From Dysgonomonas mossii (lineage in GTDB: Bacteria; Bacteroidota; Bacteroidia; Bacteroidales; Dysgonomonadaceae), in NCBI RefSeq assembly GCF_004569505.1, contig NZ_SPPK01000004.1:248001-312000 (forward strand): DNA of 64,000 nt, given 5' to 3'. Shown here piece by piece: positions 9,456 to 19,342 of the stretch; position 1 is the first letter of the stretch; the number at the start of each line of letters is the position of its first letter. The position numbers and the translations under genes were made by a program. Below the pieces are notes generated by a model. That model was not told the DNA's origin and made no database searches. It was given only the letters and a program-made list of their open reading frames with translations.

Positions 9456-10642
9456 GATAAAATCAATTGTGTATCAATTATTACATCATACTTATATTCA
9501 TTTTGTAAAGATTTATTCTCTCTAAATTTCTTAATGATTTCATTTTCCTTATTAAAAATTAAAGTTCTTTTTAAAACACCATTAGGTAAAGGACGATTAA
9601 TGATTTTAGATATAGTTTTTACTTCTGGTCGATTTGCAGTACCACCAGTAAATATAAAAAAACCACTGTCAATTTTTGATAATAACTCAGATGTTATATT
9701 TTGGCTACTCCCATGGTGTGATACTTTTATTGCATCAAAAATTATGGAGGATTCATATCCTTCTATTTTAGATAGCTCTTCAAAAACAACATCAGGAGCA
9801 GAATCTCCTAGGAACAAAATTTTTTTTTCCATAAAACTAAAGATAAAAGCAATTGAACTCCTATTGGTTTCAGTTTTATCAATATTTGTTCTCTCTTTTG
9901 ATTTTTGTTGAATGGTTGCTTTAGTTAAGAGTTCAGTACTTATCGTGTACTCTTCTTGATCTTCTAAGTTATTATAATCATAAATTCTAAGTAATAACTC
10001 ATATAATTTTTCTTTATCTTCTAAATCACTATTTTGGGGATGAGTTTTATACATCTTCTTAAAAAATTCTTTGTGAAAAATATAATCTAATGCTTCTAAT
10101 TCTTCCTTTCGTGGAGATAATATTTGTATATCTCCTTCTCTAATAACATGTATGTTTGTAGAAGAATTTGTCATTATAGGAGATTTATTCCAGGCTTGCT
10201 TCCATTCTTCCTTTGCAACTATTATATCTGATAACATCATCGCTTTTTCTACACTAATCTTAGATTCTTCATATTTTTTTAGTTTCGAAGGAAGTTCACT
10301 ATATAAAGACGCTATATTTAATCTATCTTTCTCATCCAAAGTTATATTATCCTCATTTGTTGGTAAATGTTGAAAATTATTATACCAAATTTGTTTTAGT
10401 TCTATATTTCTGTTTTCGTTTAATAAATCTATTAAACCTAGTATATGATCATTGTCGATGTGAGTAATAATAAGACTATCTAAAATTGATATCTTGTATT
10501 TATCAAATAATTGTTTGACTTTATCATTATAATTTCCGCAATCAATAAGTATGTTGTATTTATCAATATCATCCTCAATATGAATTAGGATACAATCGCC
10601 AATACCAACATTTTCAAAATGTAGAGTTATTCCCATATTCAA
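9452..10642 (-). CDS. Metallo-beta-lactamase-fold hydrolase, ComEC/Rec2-like, in the STAND operon
   Basis: A 396-residue metallo-beta-lactamase-fold protein with the metal-binding HxDxDH motif at residues 61-66 (HIDNDH), an early GDCILI strand like ComEC C-terminal domains, a later FLGDSA segment carrying a metal-ligand Asp, and KVSHHGSS as a fourth motif. No signal peptide or membrane segment is seen, so it is probably cytosolic. It is the first gene of the operon and overlaps the protease/STAND start by 4 bp. Metallo-beta-lactamase partners accompany some AVAST systems (type I as I recall), which supports joint function. The substrate is unknown; nucleic acid or nucleotide hydrolysis is a family-based guess. 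Confidence 0.75.
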   Translation of the reverse strand: MNMGITLHFENVGIGDCILIHIEDDIDKYNILIDCGNYNDKVKQLFDKYKISILDSLIITHIDNDHILGLIDLLNENRNIELKQIWYNNFQHLPTNEDNITLDEKDRLNIASLYSELPSKLKKYEESKISVEKAMMLSDIIVAKEEWKQAWNKSPIMTNSSTNIHVIREGDIQILSPRKEELEALDYIFHKEFFKKMYKTHPQNSDLEDKEKLYELLLRIYDYNNLEDQEEYTISTELLTKATIQQKSKERTNIDKTETNRSSIAFIFSFMEKKILFLGDSAPDVVFEELSKIEGYESSIIFDAIKVSHHGSSQNITSELLSKIDSGFFIFTGGTANRPEVKTISKIINRPLPNGVLKRTLIFNKENEIIKKFRENKSLQNEYKYDVIIDTQLILS

Positions 10643-10712
10643 TAATTTATATACTTTCTTTTATATCATTAAAACTTTAAATGTACAAATAATTCACTTC
10701 ATCTCAGACAAA

Positions 10713-10740
10713 TGATGACACCAGATGTCATCAGATGACA
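10713..10740. promoter_or_regulatory. Clustered dyad between divergent genes, operator-like
   Basis: Three half-sites lie in 28 bp: TGATGACA (10713-10720), TGTCATCA (10726-10733) and GATGACA (10734-10740). They form two overlapping inverted repeats. The cluster lies between the - strand defence operon (start 10642) and the + strand DUF3945 gene (start 10826), so it could bind a regulator acting on one or both. Confidence 0.45.
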
Positions 10741-10825
10741 GTTGTTTTATAATCAATTACATATCGATTGTTTCATTCTAAATTAGTGAAGCATTGCTAT
10801 TGATGCGTCATTAATTTATGATGAT

Positions 10826-12217
10826 ATGAATGAAAAAGTAAATGACCAAGAAATTCTGCTGGTCACAGAAAAAGACAGCAACAACCTGAATGTTGTAAGT
10901 GGTATCAATGAAGACGGAACACCCAACACAGTCAAGCCAACTAAAGAGAATGAACCCGCTTTCCTGAAAATCGACAAGAATGCCGATGTATTAGAAAACT
11001 TCTTCAAAAACTTCCTGAGCCAGAGTAAAGATCCTACACACTTTCATTTCTTTAAAATACCGTTAGAGTTATTTGAGAGTATTACCCCTGTTCTCAAAGA
11101 AATGCTGAAAGATCCCGATAATCCATCCAATAAAGAAGCATTAGATGCCTACAAAATCTTACCTGAAGCTTTTGCTCCAAAAGAATATCAGGCATTGGAT
11201 GAATCCCGGATCAACTGGGATCAATTAGCCGAGTTAGGTATAACCAAAGAAAAACTGGAAAGATCTGGTAGCCTAGAGCCGATGCTGAATTGGCAAAAAT
11301 CACCTGTACTGCTTACCATCAAAACCGAGGCTTTGGGAGAAGCTGTCTATTCCGATGCCCGTTTGTCTTTCAGAGAAGATACCGAAGGCAACCTTAGACT
11401 CCGTATTCACAATATACGCAACGCACCTGAGCTCAATTATCCCTTTATGGGAGCAACATTCACAAAAGAAGATAAAGACAATCTTCGCCAAACAGGCAAT
11501 GCCGGAAGACTGATTGAGATTGAACCCAAAGAAGGTATGAAGATGAATGCTTTTGTCTCCATTGATAAACTGACGAATGAACTGGTAGCACTTCGTGCCG
11601 ACAGGATAAAAATACCGGATGAATTTAAAGGTATCAAATTAAGTAAGGAACAGAAGAAAGATCTGGCAGAAGGAAAAGGCGTGTACTTAGAAGATATGAA
11701 ATCCAAGAAAGATACCCTGTTTAATGGTACGGTTCAGATTAATGCAGACAGAAGAGGTCTTGAAATACATTTTGGGAATAATCCTAGGCAAAGCCAATCT
11801 CAACACCAATCCGAAAGTCAGCAAGAAGCCCCAAAGTCTTTCCGCAAGAAAGAACTAACCGAAGATCAGCAGGCGAGTCTGAATGAAGGAAAAACCGTTT
11901 ATGTCAGCGGTCTTACCGATCGTAACGGAAAAAACTACAATGGCTATATCACATGGAAACCCGAGACGGGTAAAACCGACTTTATGTTTGCTACCGATTA
12001 CAAGAAAGCATTGGAGCATGGTACAGTTAAGCCCGATGACCGACACAAGGTGCAGGTTGCCGTTAATTCGGAAGGAAAAACCAATGAAGCTACCAAGAAA
12101 GTACAAGAGCCGTTAGAGCAAGGACAGACCATACCAACCGAAAAACAGAAAGAAAAGCAGGAGAATAAGCAAGAACTGGAAGAGTCCCTGCAACAATCCA
12201 GGGGAATAAGGAGATAA
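10826..12217 (+). CDS. DUF4099/DUF3945 domain protein of conjugative elements
   Basis: A 463-residue, charged, Gln/Lys-rich soluble protein. The middle (about 130-220) resembles the DUF4099 region. Two repeats of the DUF3945 type follow, each starting with a Leu-x-x-x-Gln helix, then GKxVYxxxM/L, and ending in an aromatic strand (about 270-325 and 345-400). The C-terminal tail is low-complexity Lys/Gln/Glu. Such proteins are standard in CTnDOT-type elements of Bacteroidales, next to a topoisomerase or the DUF1896 and methylase/helicase genes as here. The molecular role is not known; DNA transfer or plasmid-form maintenance is inferred from context only. Confidence 0.75.
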   Translation: MNEKVNDQEILLVTEKDSNNLNVVSGINEDGTPNTVKPTKENEPAFLKIDKNADVLENFFKNFLSQSKDPTHFHFFKIPLELFESITPVLKEMLKDPDNPSNKEALDAYKILPEAFAPKEYQALDESRINWDQLAELGITKEKLERSGSLEPMLNWQKSPVLLTIKTEALGEAVYSDARLSFREDTEGNLRLRIHNIRNAPELNYPFMGATFTKEDKDNLRQTGNAGRLIEIEPKEGMKMNAFVSIDKLTNELVALRADRIKIPDEFKGIKLSKEQKKDLAEGKGVYLEDMKSKKDTLFNGTVQINADRRGLEIHFGNNPRQSQSQHQSESQQEAPKSFRKKELTEDQQASLNEGKTVYVSGLTDRNGKNYNGYITWKPETGKTDFMFATDYKKALEHGTVKPDDRHKVQVAVNSEGKTNEATKKVQEPLEQGQTIPTEKQKEKQENKQELEESLQQSRGIRR

Positions 12218-12269
12218 CATATAAATCCCTATATTTACCACTGATTTCTACAACTTTACTATCATAGGC

Positions 12270-12423
12270 GTCCAACCGTATCGGGAGGTACTTTGGACAG
12301 CTTGTAACTTTGAGAAATTAGTGGAGGCTCTCGGGGAAAGGAAAACCCGGGAGCCGTTCTGCTTTTATAAGCAATTCCCTATACTACATTATTAAAAACG
12401 GTCTACGGACCTCCACTAATTTC
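12270..12423 (+). ncRNA. Candidate multi-helix structured RNA leader upstream of the DUF1896 gene
   Basis: The sequence folds by eye into a junction. A closing stem pairs GAAATTAGTGGA (12314-12325) with TCCACTAATTTC (12412-12423). Inside are a 10-bp hairpin (12326-12335 with 12346-12355, one G-U pair), a 5-bp hairpin TGCTT/AAGCA (12360-12373) and a GGTC/GACC hairpin capped by UACG (12400-12411), a stable UNCG tetraloop. The inner hairpins abut the closing stem exactly. Upstream, GTCCAA/TTGGAC (12270-12298) forms another hairpin. The closing stem ends 7 nt before the ATG at 12431, so the structure could control translation. No family was recognised. Confidence 0.6.
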
Positions 12424-12430
12424 CTCCACA

Positions 12431-12868
12431 ATGAAAGCTAAAAATAACCAGCAGGAGTTGTCCTATTACGGACTACTTCTTCACTCTTATCTTCAGGAAA
12501 GCCATCCCGACAAAACAGGAGATTCCCAATTTATTAAAACAAGAGCCGATATTGCAGCCGAAGCCTATTCTAATGCAATAAAAGACGGTTACTCACACGA
12601 CCGAGCCGAAGAAATAGCTTGTAAAGCTTTATATGAAGGGCTACTGTTCTCCAAGTTCGATACAATCCGTTCGATTCTTTTAGAAGAATTCTCCTATATC
12701 CCCGAAAGCGAAGTCTTTCAGAAAACGATGTTACTACTTCCTTTCTGTGAAGAAGTCTTTGCTGAATATACCCTGCATGATGAGTTTGCGTATTCTGCCG
12801 AATACAATCTACTCTATACGGAATTGGTTGGATTAATTGATATATGGGAGGACGAACATGAGCTATAA
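12431..12868 (+). CDS. DUF1896 family protein
   Basis: A 145-residue acidic, helical protein matching the DUF1896 family found almost only in Bacteroidales conjugative transposons ([16 protein letters not shown] near the N-terminus and a [13 protein letters not shown] helix later). No enzymatic motif or membrane segment is visible. Its ATG follows the structured RNA leader and lacks a purine-rich ribosome binding site, as is usual in Bacteroidota. The last 11 bp overlap the start of the methylase/helicase gene, so the pair is probably coupled. Function unknown. Confidence 0.78.
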   Translation: MKAKNNQQELSYYGLLLHSYLQESHPDKTGDSQFIKTRADIAAEAYSNAIKDGYSHDRAEEIACKALYEGLLFSKFDTIRSILLEEFSYIPESEVFQKTMLLLPFCEEVFAEYTLHDEFAYSAEYNLLYTELVGLIDIWEDEHEL

Positions 12869-15800
12869 TAAAAAGGCTCATCTCAGAGCCAATATCGATG
12901 CTATCAGGGTCGTTTTTACCCTTGAAAAAGAACAACGTCCGGCTACCGAAATGGAGCAGGACATATTAATGGAATATACCGGATTCGGGGGACTCAAATG
13001 TATACTTAATTCTGTCAATAGTCTGGCAGATACAGCATCATGGGCAAAATCTGAATTGGAGTTGTTTCCGATGGTTTCCGAACTACATCGGGTTATCAGG
13101 GATAATACCGATTCTGCTATAGAGTATAAGCAATATATCAATAGTATAAAGAACTCGGTACTGACAGCTTTCTATACTCCACCTTTAGTTGTTCAAGCTC
13201 TAGCCGATACATTCAGTGATAACGATGTACAGATAAATACCCTGTTGGACCCATCAGCAGGCATGGGCGGATTTTCCTCTGCTTTTTCTTTCCGCTACCT
13301 CAAAGCTGATATTGTCAATTTTGAAAAGGATCTGTTGACAGGTAAAATACTTTCCTTTATCAATCCAGATGATAAAGTTATTGTAGATGGCTTTGAAACT
13401 ATTGAGAGCCGATATAATAATCATTTTGATGTGGTTACTTCCAATATTCCTTTTGGAGAGATGAGTGTATTCGATGCTGAATTTATGAAAACGGATAAAC
13501 TGCATCGGGACTCCACACGAGCCATTCATAATTATTTCTTTCTGAAAGGAGTTGAAACATTGCGTGAAGGAGGACTAATGGCTTTTATTACCTCTCAGGG
13601 GGTATTAAACTCTCCAAACAATCAAGCTGTAAGACAATGGTTGATGAATAATACCAATCTTGTATCTGCTATTCGTTTACCGAATAACCTTTTTACAGAA
13701 AATGCAGGAACAGAAGTCGGCAGCGATTTAATCGTTCTGCAAAAGAATACACTAAAGCAAGAACTAACCCGTCAAGAGAAAAAGTTCCTGACAACCTATG
13801 AGCTTTCATATGGTATAACAATTAACAACAGCTTTGAAAATCTGCAACGAATAGTCCATACCAAAGGATTTACAGATACCGATCCTTATGGAAAGCCGGC
13901 ACAGGTCTTCTTACATGAAGGTGGAATGGACGCAATTTCTTCTGATTTAAAGCACATGTTAAATACAGATTTTAAACTGAATCTCGATTTGAACTTATAC
14001 TATAAATATTCAATACAAAGCCAAAAGACTGTTCATAATACACCTCCGATAAATAGTACCTCACAGCCTACAGAGAAGAAAGAGAAAGCTATTGAGTTGA
14101 ATGTATCACAACCAACCATGTCTTTATATGATTTGTTTGGGTTTACAGAAGCCGAGCGTACACAGATTAAACCGAACAAAAGAAAACGGACTCCACCGCC
14201 CAACCAGAAACCTGTACAGTTAAGTTTGTTTTCCTCCAATGAGAGACAAAAGCCTGAACCCCGACCCGAACGAGTTATCAGGGAAGAGAAACCAAAACCA
14301 CCTATGGAACTTAGAGCATTCTCTGGCACATTGGAAGAATATCATAAACAAGGCTCATTAGTCAAAGATGACGGGCAGATCGGCTATCTGAAAGAACGTT
14401 ACAGGACAGATGCCATGTTTCAGCCTTTAGATCTGCCGACAATACAGCAATCAAAGGTTGACAGGTATATTCAATTACGGGATGCATATCATAAATTGTA
14501 CGATTATGAAGCAAGGAACCTCGTTGAAGAACCTGACTTACGAAAAGAGCTGAACACTTCTTATGATTCTTTTTTCAGGCTCTATGGAAATCTGAACGAT
14601 AAGAAGAATCTGGATATAATCAAGATGGATGCTTCCGGAACAGCTATTCTTGCATTAGAACGCAGGATAGACGGAAAATTACAAAAAGCAGATATATTTC
14701 AAAGGCCTGTAAGTTTTAATCCTGATGAGGTAAAACATGCAGAAACATCTCGTGAGGCTTTGGTGGCATCATTAAACAAATATGGAGAAATCCATATGGA
14801 TTACATGCTTTCATTACTGGATAATAAAAGAAGGGAAGAGGTATTGACTGATCTGGAAGGACAGATCTATTTCAACCCGATGATACAAAACTATGAGATA
14901 CGGGATAAATTTATTTCAGGCAATGTAATTGAAAAAGTAGAGCAAGTCAAAGACTATCTCACTAATCATCCGAATGATCCAGCATCACAAACCGCCTTTA
15001 AAGTATTGGAAGAATCCATTCCACAACCAATCCGTTATGCTGAACTAGATTTTAACTTCGGAGAACGCTGGATACCGATGCAAACTTATCGGGATTACGC
15101 CGGTACACTCTTTGAAACCAATGTGAATATTGAATACTATGTTTCCCGTGATGATTTTACGGTCAATTCAGAACGAAGTAACCTGATCATTAATGAAAAG
15201 TTTGCCGTACAAAGTGAGAAACAGCTTTTTACAGGTATTCATCTGATGAAGCACGCATTGCTTAATACAACTCCGAGTATCACCAAGACAATTGAAGTAT
15301 TGGATGAGAACGGAGAACGTAAAAGTGTAAAAGTAGCCGATCCTGAAGCAATCCAGTTAGCAAATTCTAAGATAGACGAAATACGGAATGGCTTTACAGA
15401 TTGGCTCAACGACCAGTCTCCCGAATTTCAAAATAAGTTAGCAGATCTATATAATAAAAAATTCAACTGTTATGTCCGTCCTGAATACGATGGTTCACAC
15501 CAGACATTTCCTGATCTTGACCTGAAAGCATTGGGTATTGTCGATTTATATCCGAGTCAGAAAGACTGTATCTGGATGCAAAAACTGATAGGTGGAGGTA
15601 TAGCAGATCATGAAGTAGGTGGCGGGAAGACGCTTATTATGTGTATTACAGCCTATGAAATGAAACGATTAGGATTAGCCAACAAGCCGATGATATTAGG
15701 TTTAAAAGCCAATGTACACGAAATAGCTCATACCTTTAGAACAGCATACCCGAATGCAAAGATTCTCTATCCGGGTAAGGAAGACTTTACACCAAGTAAA

Positions 15801-18263
15801 CGGGTAAAGATCTTCAATGACATAAAGAACAACAACTGGGATGCTGTTATCATGACGCACGATCAATTCGGAAAGCTACCCCAATCTCCCGAAATGCAGC
15901 AACAGATATTTCGGGCAGAACTGGATTCGGTAGAAGAGAATCTTCGTGTTATTGAACAGATTGAAGGAAAATCCGCATCCAAACGCATGTTACGGGGATT
16001 GGAAGTAAGAAAACAGAATCTGGAAGTAAAATTGAGTGTACTTGCCGATACCATAAAGAACCGTACAGATGATGTAGTCGATTTTAAAATGATGGGAATC
16101 GACCATTTGTTTGTAGACGAATCTCATCAATTTAAGAACCTGACCTTTACCACTCGACATGATCGTGTTGCAGGCTTAGGGAATCCTGAGGGAAGCCAGC
16201 GAGCCTTGAATATGCTCTTTGCCATTCGTACGATACAGGAGCGTACTGGTAAAGACTTAGGGGCAACATTTCTTTCAGGGACAACCATATCCAACTCCCT
16301 GACAGAATTATATCTGTTATTCAAATACCTTCGTCCGAAAGAATTGGAGAATCAGGGTATCAATTCTTTTGATGCATGGGCAGCAATCTATGCCAAGAAA
16401 ACAACCGATTATGAATTTTCTGTTACCAACCAGATCGTACAGAAAGAACGTTTCCGTTATTTCATTAAAGTCCCCGAACTGGCAAATTTTTATGCCGAGA
16501 TAACTGATTTTCGGACAGCAAAAGATATTGGAATAGACAGACCCGAAAAAAATGAGATACTGTACAATATTCCGCCAACGCCTCAGCAGGAAATATTTAT
16601 TCAAAAGTTGATGGAATTTGCCAAAACCGGAGATGCCACATTACTGGGTCGTGCACCATTGACTGAAAAAGAGGATAAAGCAAAGATGCTGATTGCGACC
16701 GATTACGCCCGTAAAATGTCATTGGATATGCGAATGATTAATCAGGCTTATGGAGACCATGTTGATAACAAAGCGTCCCATTGTGCAACTAAGATAGCGG
16801 AATATTACAATAAGTATGAATCCAATAAAGGAACACAGTTTGTATTCTCTGATTTAGGAACTTACAAACCCAATGAGTGGAATCCGTATTCAGAGATTAA
16901 ACGCAAGTTGGTAGAGGATCATGGTATTCCGGCACAAGAGATACGTTTTATTCAGGAAGCCAAAACAGATAATGCCCGTAAAGCAATGATTGAAGGAATG
17001 AATGAAGGACGTATCCGAGTATTGTTTGGTTCTACTTCAATGTTGGGAACAGGTGTAAACGCTCAGCAAAGAGCTGTTGCTATTCATCATTTGGACACAC
17101 CGTGGCGACCTTCTGACCTGCAACAACGGGACGGGCGGGCTATCCGCAAAGGGAATGAGATAGCTAAACTATATGCAGACAATAAAGTGGATGTAGTTAT
17201 CTATGCGGTCGAGAAAAGCCTTGATTCCTATAAGTTCAATCTGTTGCAGAATAAACAGACATTTATCAATCAGCTAAAGAATAATAGTCTGGGTAGTCGT
17301 ACTATTGATGAGGGCAGTATGGATGAAAGTGCAGGTATGAATTTTTCGGAGTATGTGGCTATTCTTTCAGGCAATACTGATTTATTGGAAAAAGCCAAAT
17401 TAGAGAAAAAGATCAATGCTTTGGAAAGTGAGAAGAAAGCATTTGTCAAGAGTAAATCTTCAGCGACTTTCAAATATGAAGACAGTACCCGAACCATTGA
17501 AGGGAATACACAGATGATAAATCGCATGACAAAAGATTGGGATGCGTTCAGGAATCGTGCTCAGACAGATAAGGAGGGGAACAAACTAAATCCTGTAAAA
17601 TTGGAAGGAATAAATTCTTCCGATCCTAAGATCATCGGAGAAAAGTTAAATCACTTATCGGATAATGCCCGCACCAATAACGAGTATTTTACTATTGGAA
17701 CACTCTATGACTTCAAGCTTCTTGTAAAGACTGAGGATAGTCAAAAGGAAGGTTCGATCTTTAAAGATAACCGATTCTTTATAGAAGGGGAGGGTGGAAT
17801 AAAGTACAACTACAATAATGGACATATTGCTACTGACGCTAAACTAGCCGCTATGAATTTTCTGAATGCTTTGGAGCGTATTCCTAAATTGATCGAGAAA
17901 TACCAGACTGATAATGAAAAATTATCTAAGGATCTGCCTATTCTCAAAGAGGTCATTGATTCTACTTTCAGAAAAGAACCTCAGTTAAAAGAATTGAAAA
18001 CGGAATTGGTTGCTTTGGATCGGCAGATACAGCTTACTCTGACAACGAAAGACGAGCTAAAAGAAGTTCAAAAGGTTGTTCTTGTACAGTCTGTTGATTC
18101 TGTAAATAATGTTCGCTCAGGGCAACCAATGAGTATTAAGGAGATTATTGATGCAAACAGGGATCGGATATTATTAGGTAGACCTGATAATGGAAACATA
18201 GGTATTTCAGAGAATAAAAAACATAAGGATGAGAATCCTGAATATAAAGGAATGAGATTGTAA
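12858..18263 (+). CDS. Giant N6-adenine DNA methylase-SNF2-type helicase fusion of conjugative element
   Basis: An 1801-residue protein. I chose ATG 12858, preceded by GGGAGG at 12846-12851, over the in-frame ATG at 12837. The N-terminal part is a DNA methyltransferase with motif [12 protein letters not shown] (Asp131) and motif IV NIPF (about 196-199) in place of NPPY/F. The C-terminal half is a superfamily 2 helicase: Walker A HEVGGGKT near 918-925, DESH near 1087, and motif [12 protein letters not shown] near 1421. Such proteins are conserved in CTnDOT-family elements and may protect or process element DNA during transfer (inferred). A Pro/Lys-rich linker with a SLF motif near 440-480 separates the domains. 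It overlaps the DUF1896 gene by 11 bp. Confidence 0.82.
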   Translation: MSYNKKAHLRANIDAIRVVFTLEKEQRPATEMEQDILMEYTGFGGLKCILNSVNSLADTASWAKSELELFPMVSELHRVIRDNTDSAIEYKQYINSIKNSVLTAFYTPPLVVQALADTFSDNDVQINTLLDPSAGMGGFSSAFSFRYLKADIVNFEKDLLTGKILSFINPDDKVIVDGFETIESRYNNHFDVVTSNIPFGEMSVFDAEFMKTDKLHRDSTRAIHNYFFLKGVETLREGGLMAFITSQGVLNSPNNQAVRQWLMNNTNLVSAIRLPNNLFTENAGTEVGSDLIVLQKNTLKQELTRQEKKFLTTYELSYGITINNSFENLQRIVHTKGFTDTDPYGKPAQVFLHEGGMDAISSDLKHMLNTDFKLNLDLNLYYKYSIQSQKTVHNTPPINSTSQPTEKKEKAIELNVSQPTMSLYDLFGFTEAERTQIKPNKRKRTPPPNQKPVQLSLFSSNERQKPEPRPERVIREEKPKPPMELRAFSGTLEEYHKQGSLVKDDGQIGYLKERYRTDAMFQPLDLPTIQQSKVDRYIQLRDAYHKLYDYEARNLVEEPDLRKELNTSYDSFFRLYGNLNDKKNLDIIKMDASGTAILALERRIDGKLQKADIFQRPVSFNPDEVKHAETSREALVASLNKYGEIHMDYMLSLLDNKRREEVLTDLEGQIYFNPMIQNYEIRDKFISGNVIEKVEQVKDYLTNHPNDPASQTAFKVLEESIPQPIRYAELDFNFGERWIPMQTYRDYAGTLFETNVNIEYYVSRDDFTVNSERSNLIINEKFAVQSEKQLFTGIHLMKHALLNTTPSITKTIEVLDENGERKSVKVADPEAIQLANSKIDEIRNGFTDWLNDQSPEFQNKLADLYNKKFNCYVRPEYDGSHQTFPDLDLKALGIVDLYPSQKDCIWMQKLIGGGIADHEVGGGKTLIMCITAYEMKRLGLANKPMILGLKANVHEIAHTFRTAYPNAKILYPGKEDFTPSKRVKIFNDIKNNNWDAVIMTHDQFGKLPQSPEMQQQIFRAELDSVEENLRVIEQIEGKSASKRMLRGLEVRKQNLEVKLSVLADTIKNRTDDVVDFKMMGIDHLFVDESHQFKNLTFTTRHDRVAGLGNPEGSQRALNMLFAIRTIQERTGKDLGATFLSGTTISNSLTELYLLFKYLRPKELENQGINSFDAWAAIYAKKTTDYEFSVTNQIVQKERFRYFIKVPELANFYAEITDFRTAKDIGIDRPEKNEILYNIPPTPQQEIFIQKLMEFAKTGDATLLGRAPLTEKEDKAKMLIATDYARKMSLDMRMINQAYGDHVDNKASHCATKIAEYYNKYESNKGTQFVFSDLGTYKPNEWNPYSEIKRKLVEDHGIPAQEIRFIQEAKTDNARKAMIEGMNEGRIRVLFGSTSMLGTGVNAQQRAVAIHHLDTPWRPSDLQQRDGRAIRKGNEIAKLYADNKVDVVIYAVEKSLDSYKFNLLQNKQTFINQLKNNSLGSRTIDEGSMDESAGMNFSEYVAILSGNTDLLEKAKLEKKINALESEKKAFVKSKSSATFKYEDSTRTIEGNTQMINRMTKDWDAFRNRAQTDKEGNKLNPVKLEGINSSDPKIIGEKLNHLSDNARTNNEYFTIGTLYDFKLLVKTEDSQKEGSIFKDNRFFIEGEGGIKYNYNNGHIATDAKLAAMNFLNALERIPKLIEKYQTDNEKLSKDLPILKEVIDSTFRKEPQLKELKTELVALDRQIQLTLTTKDELKEVQKVVLVQSVDSVNNVRSGQPMSIKEIIDANRDRILLGRPDNGNIGISENKKHKDENPEYKGMRL

Positions 18264-18302
18264 TAAAAAAAGAGCTTCTGCGTTTCACAACGAAGAAACT
18301 CT
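18264..18302 (-). terminator. Intrinsic terminator after the HTH gene pair
   Basis: On the - strand a hairpin (AGAG/CTCT outer stem with TTCT/AGAA inside, 18271-18302) is followed directly by a run of seven T residues (18270-18264). It lies about 35 bp downstream of the HTH gene ending at 18337, and sits just after the convergent methylase/helicase stop. Confidence 0.6.
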
Positions 18303-18336
18303 AAAAAGGCTAATAGAAAAGAATTTTAATAATCTG

Positions 18337-18690
18337 TTATTGGATATTGTCTTTGTTTTTGAAACTATTTTTTTTCTGCCATTTGTCTTTATCTGTAAGT
18401 TTATCTTTTCCTCCGAAATATTGATCGACAAATACTTTTACATCTGATTCCCTATAATAGTTCCGCTTGCAGATCGTTTTAAAAGGTAGCAATCCCAGAT
18501 TACGATAACGTTGTAAAGTACGAGGGGTAATTTTAAGAAAAAGGCATAAATCCTGATTATCGAGTAAACGCTCTCCCAATACACCATTGTTTTCTGAAAC
18601 CAGTAGCTTATCGACCTTCTCATCTATACGTTTGAGAAGTCTGGCTATCCCCTTTATATTGGATTCAAATATCTCGTCGTCAATTATCAT
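18337..18690 (-). CDS. Excisionase-like helix-turn-helix protein (Xis2-type)
   Basis: A 117-residue protein from the ATG at 18690, which lies 4 nt after the stop of the upstream HTH gene; an in-frame start at 18729 would overlap that gene by 35 bp. The middle carries a MerR/excisionase-type helix-turn-helix (DLCLFLKITPRTLQRYR followed by the wing LGLLPF). This is the pattern of the small recombination directionality factors and HTH_17 proteins of Bacteroides conjugative transposons such as Xis2c/Xis2d. The tail is Lys-rich. It probably bends DNA for excision or activates excision and mobilisation genes, an inference from family and neighbourhood. Confidence 0.7.
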   Translation of the reverse strand: MIIDDEIFESNIKGIARLLKRIDEKVDKLLVSENNGVLGERLLDNQDLCLFLKITPRTLQRYRNLGLLPFKTICKRNYYRESDVKVFVDQYFGGKDKLTDKDKWQKKNSFKNKDNIQ

Positions 18691-18694
18691 AACT

Positions 18695-19057
18695 TTATTT
18701 TTTAGGCTTATTTCTTTTCCTGCGTTCAATATACTGTTGATGGTTATTGATCAAATCAGATAGTGCTTCTTCTCCGGTTTTAACCAAGTGTTCCTGTAGA
18801 ATACGCTTTATTTCTCCTATGGTATAATAGGTTTTCCCCGACAGAATAGAATATGAAATAAGTTGATTGGAGCGAAGGCGTTGCAGAGTGCGTTCGCTTA
18901 TCCGAAGAAAGGTACATACCTCATAACTATCGACCCATACTTCGTCCAATTCTTTAGATGTACTGGACGTGTCATTGTTTCGTATGTAGTCGGTAATCGA
19001 ATCAATCTTTCTGATTAATTCTTTAAATGCTTCTGAATCTATTGTTATAACTTCCAT
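18695..19057 (-). CDS. Excisionase-like helix-turn-helix protein, first of a pair
   Basis: A 120-residue paralogue of the following gene. It has an N-terminal coiled segment, then VDSYEVCTFLRISERTLQR and YYTIGEIKRIL, again an HTH_17 excisionase/MerR-like fold, and a Lys/Arg-rich tail. The two genes form an operon with a 4-nt gap. In CTnDOT the excision operon begins with two such proteins and is controlled by RteC, and an rteC gene lies about 1.1 kb upstream here. A TTTGTTT/AAACAAA dyad sits just before the start. Confidence 0.7.
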   Translation of the reverse strand: MEVITIDSEAFKELIRKIDSITDYIRNNDTSSTSKELDEVWVDSYEVCTFLRISERTLQRLRSNQLISYSILSGKTYYTIGEIKRILQEHLVKTGEEALSDLINNHQQYIERRKRNKPKK

Positions 19058-19063
19058 ATCATA

Positions 19064-19078
19064 TTTGTTTGAAACAAA
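19064..19078 (-). promoter_or_regulatory. Dyad overlapping the HTH operon promoter region
   Basis: TTTGTTT-G-AAACAAA is a perfect 7-bp inverted repeat just upstream of the ATG at 19057. On the - strand GACCTTTG ends in the same bases, one mismatch from the -7 consensus TAnnTTTG. It could be an autoregulatory operator. Confidence 0.35.
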
Positions 19079-19104
19079 GGTCTGATATTTAGAAGATTTG
19101 AAAG

Positions 19105-19115
19105 CCCAAGTTGGG
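19105..19115. promoter_or_regulatory. CCCAA-G-TTGGG palindrome upstream of the HTH operon
   Basis: A perfect 5+5 palindrome CCCAAGTTGGG. A close variant, CCCAAGCTTGGG, recurs at 19287-19298, and CTTGGGT again at 19304-19310. Recurrence within 200 bp upstream of an excision-type operon suggests a binding site for a regulator such as RteC; this is inference. Confidence 0.3.
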
Positions 19116-19284
19116 ATGACTATTTTTAGATAAATATCTAATTGACTAATAGATAAGGTTCTTCTATCTAATTATTTTGATTTAGTCGAAAGGGAATCTG
19201 TGGTTTAAGGTTTCAGTGACGTCTTTTATGCTGTTGATGGCTATTTTTAGGACTGTTTCATGTAGAAGAATATGAAAAAATAAA

Positions 19285-19311
19285 TACCCAAGCTTGGGAT
19301 AAACTTGGGTA
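19285..19311 (-). terminator. Hairpin terminator after the RibD/DHFR-like gene
   Basis: TACCCAAG (19285-19292) pairs with CTTGGGTA (19304-19311). On the - strand it is followed by TTTATTTTTTCA, and on the + strand by an AT-rich stretch, so it may work in both directions. It lies about 30 bp after the stop at 19343. Confidence 0.5.
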
Positions 19312-19342
19312 ATGTATATTTTATTTTTTACATCATTTAAGG

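Noticed and set aside
12570..12935. 121-codon antisense ORF over the DUF1896 gene
   Set aside because: It is a shadow of two well-supported + strand genes.
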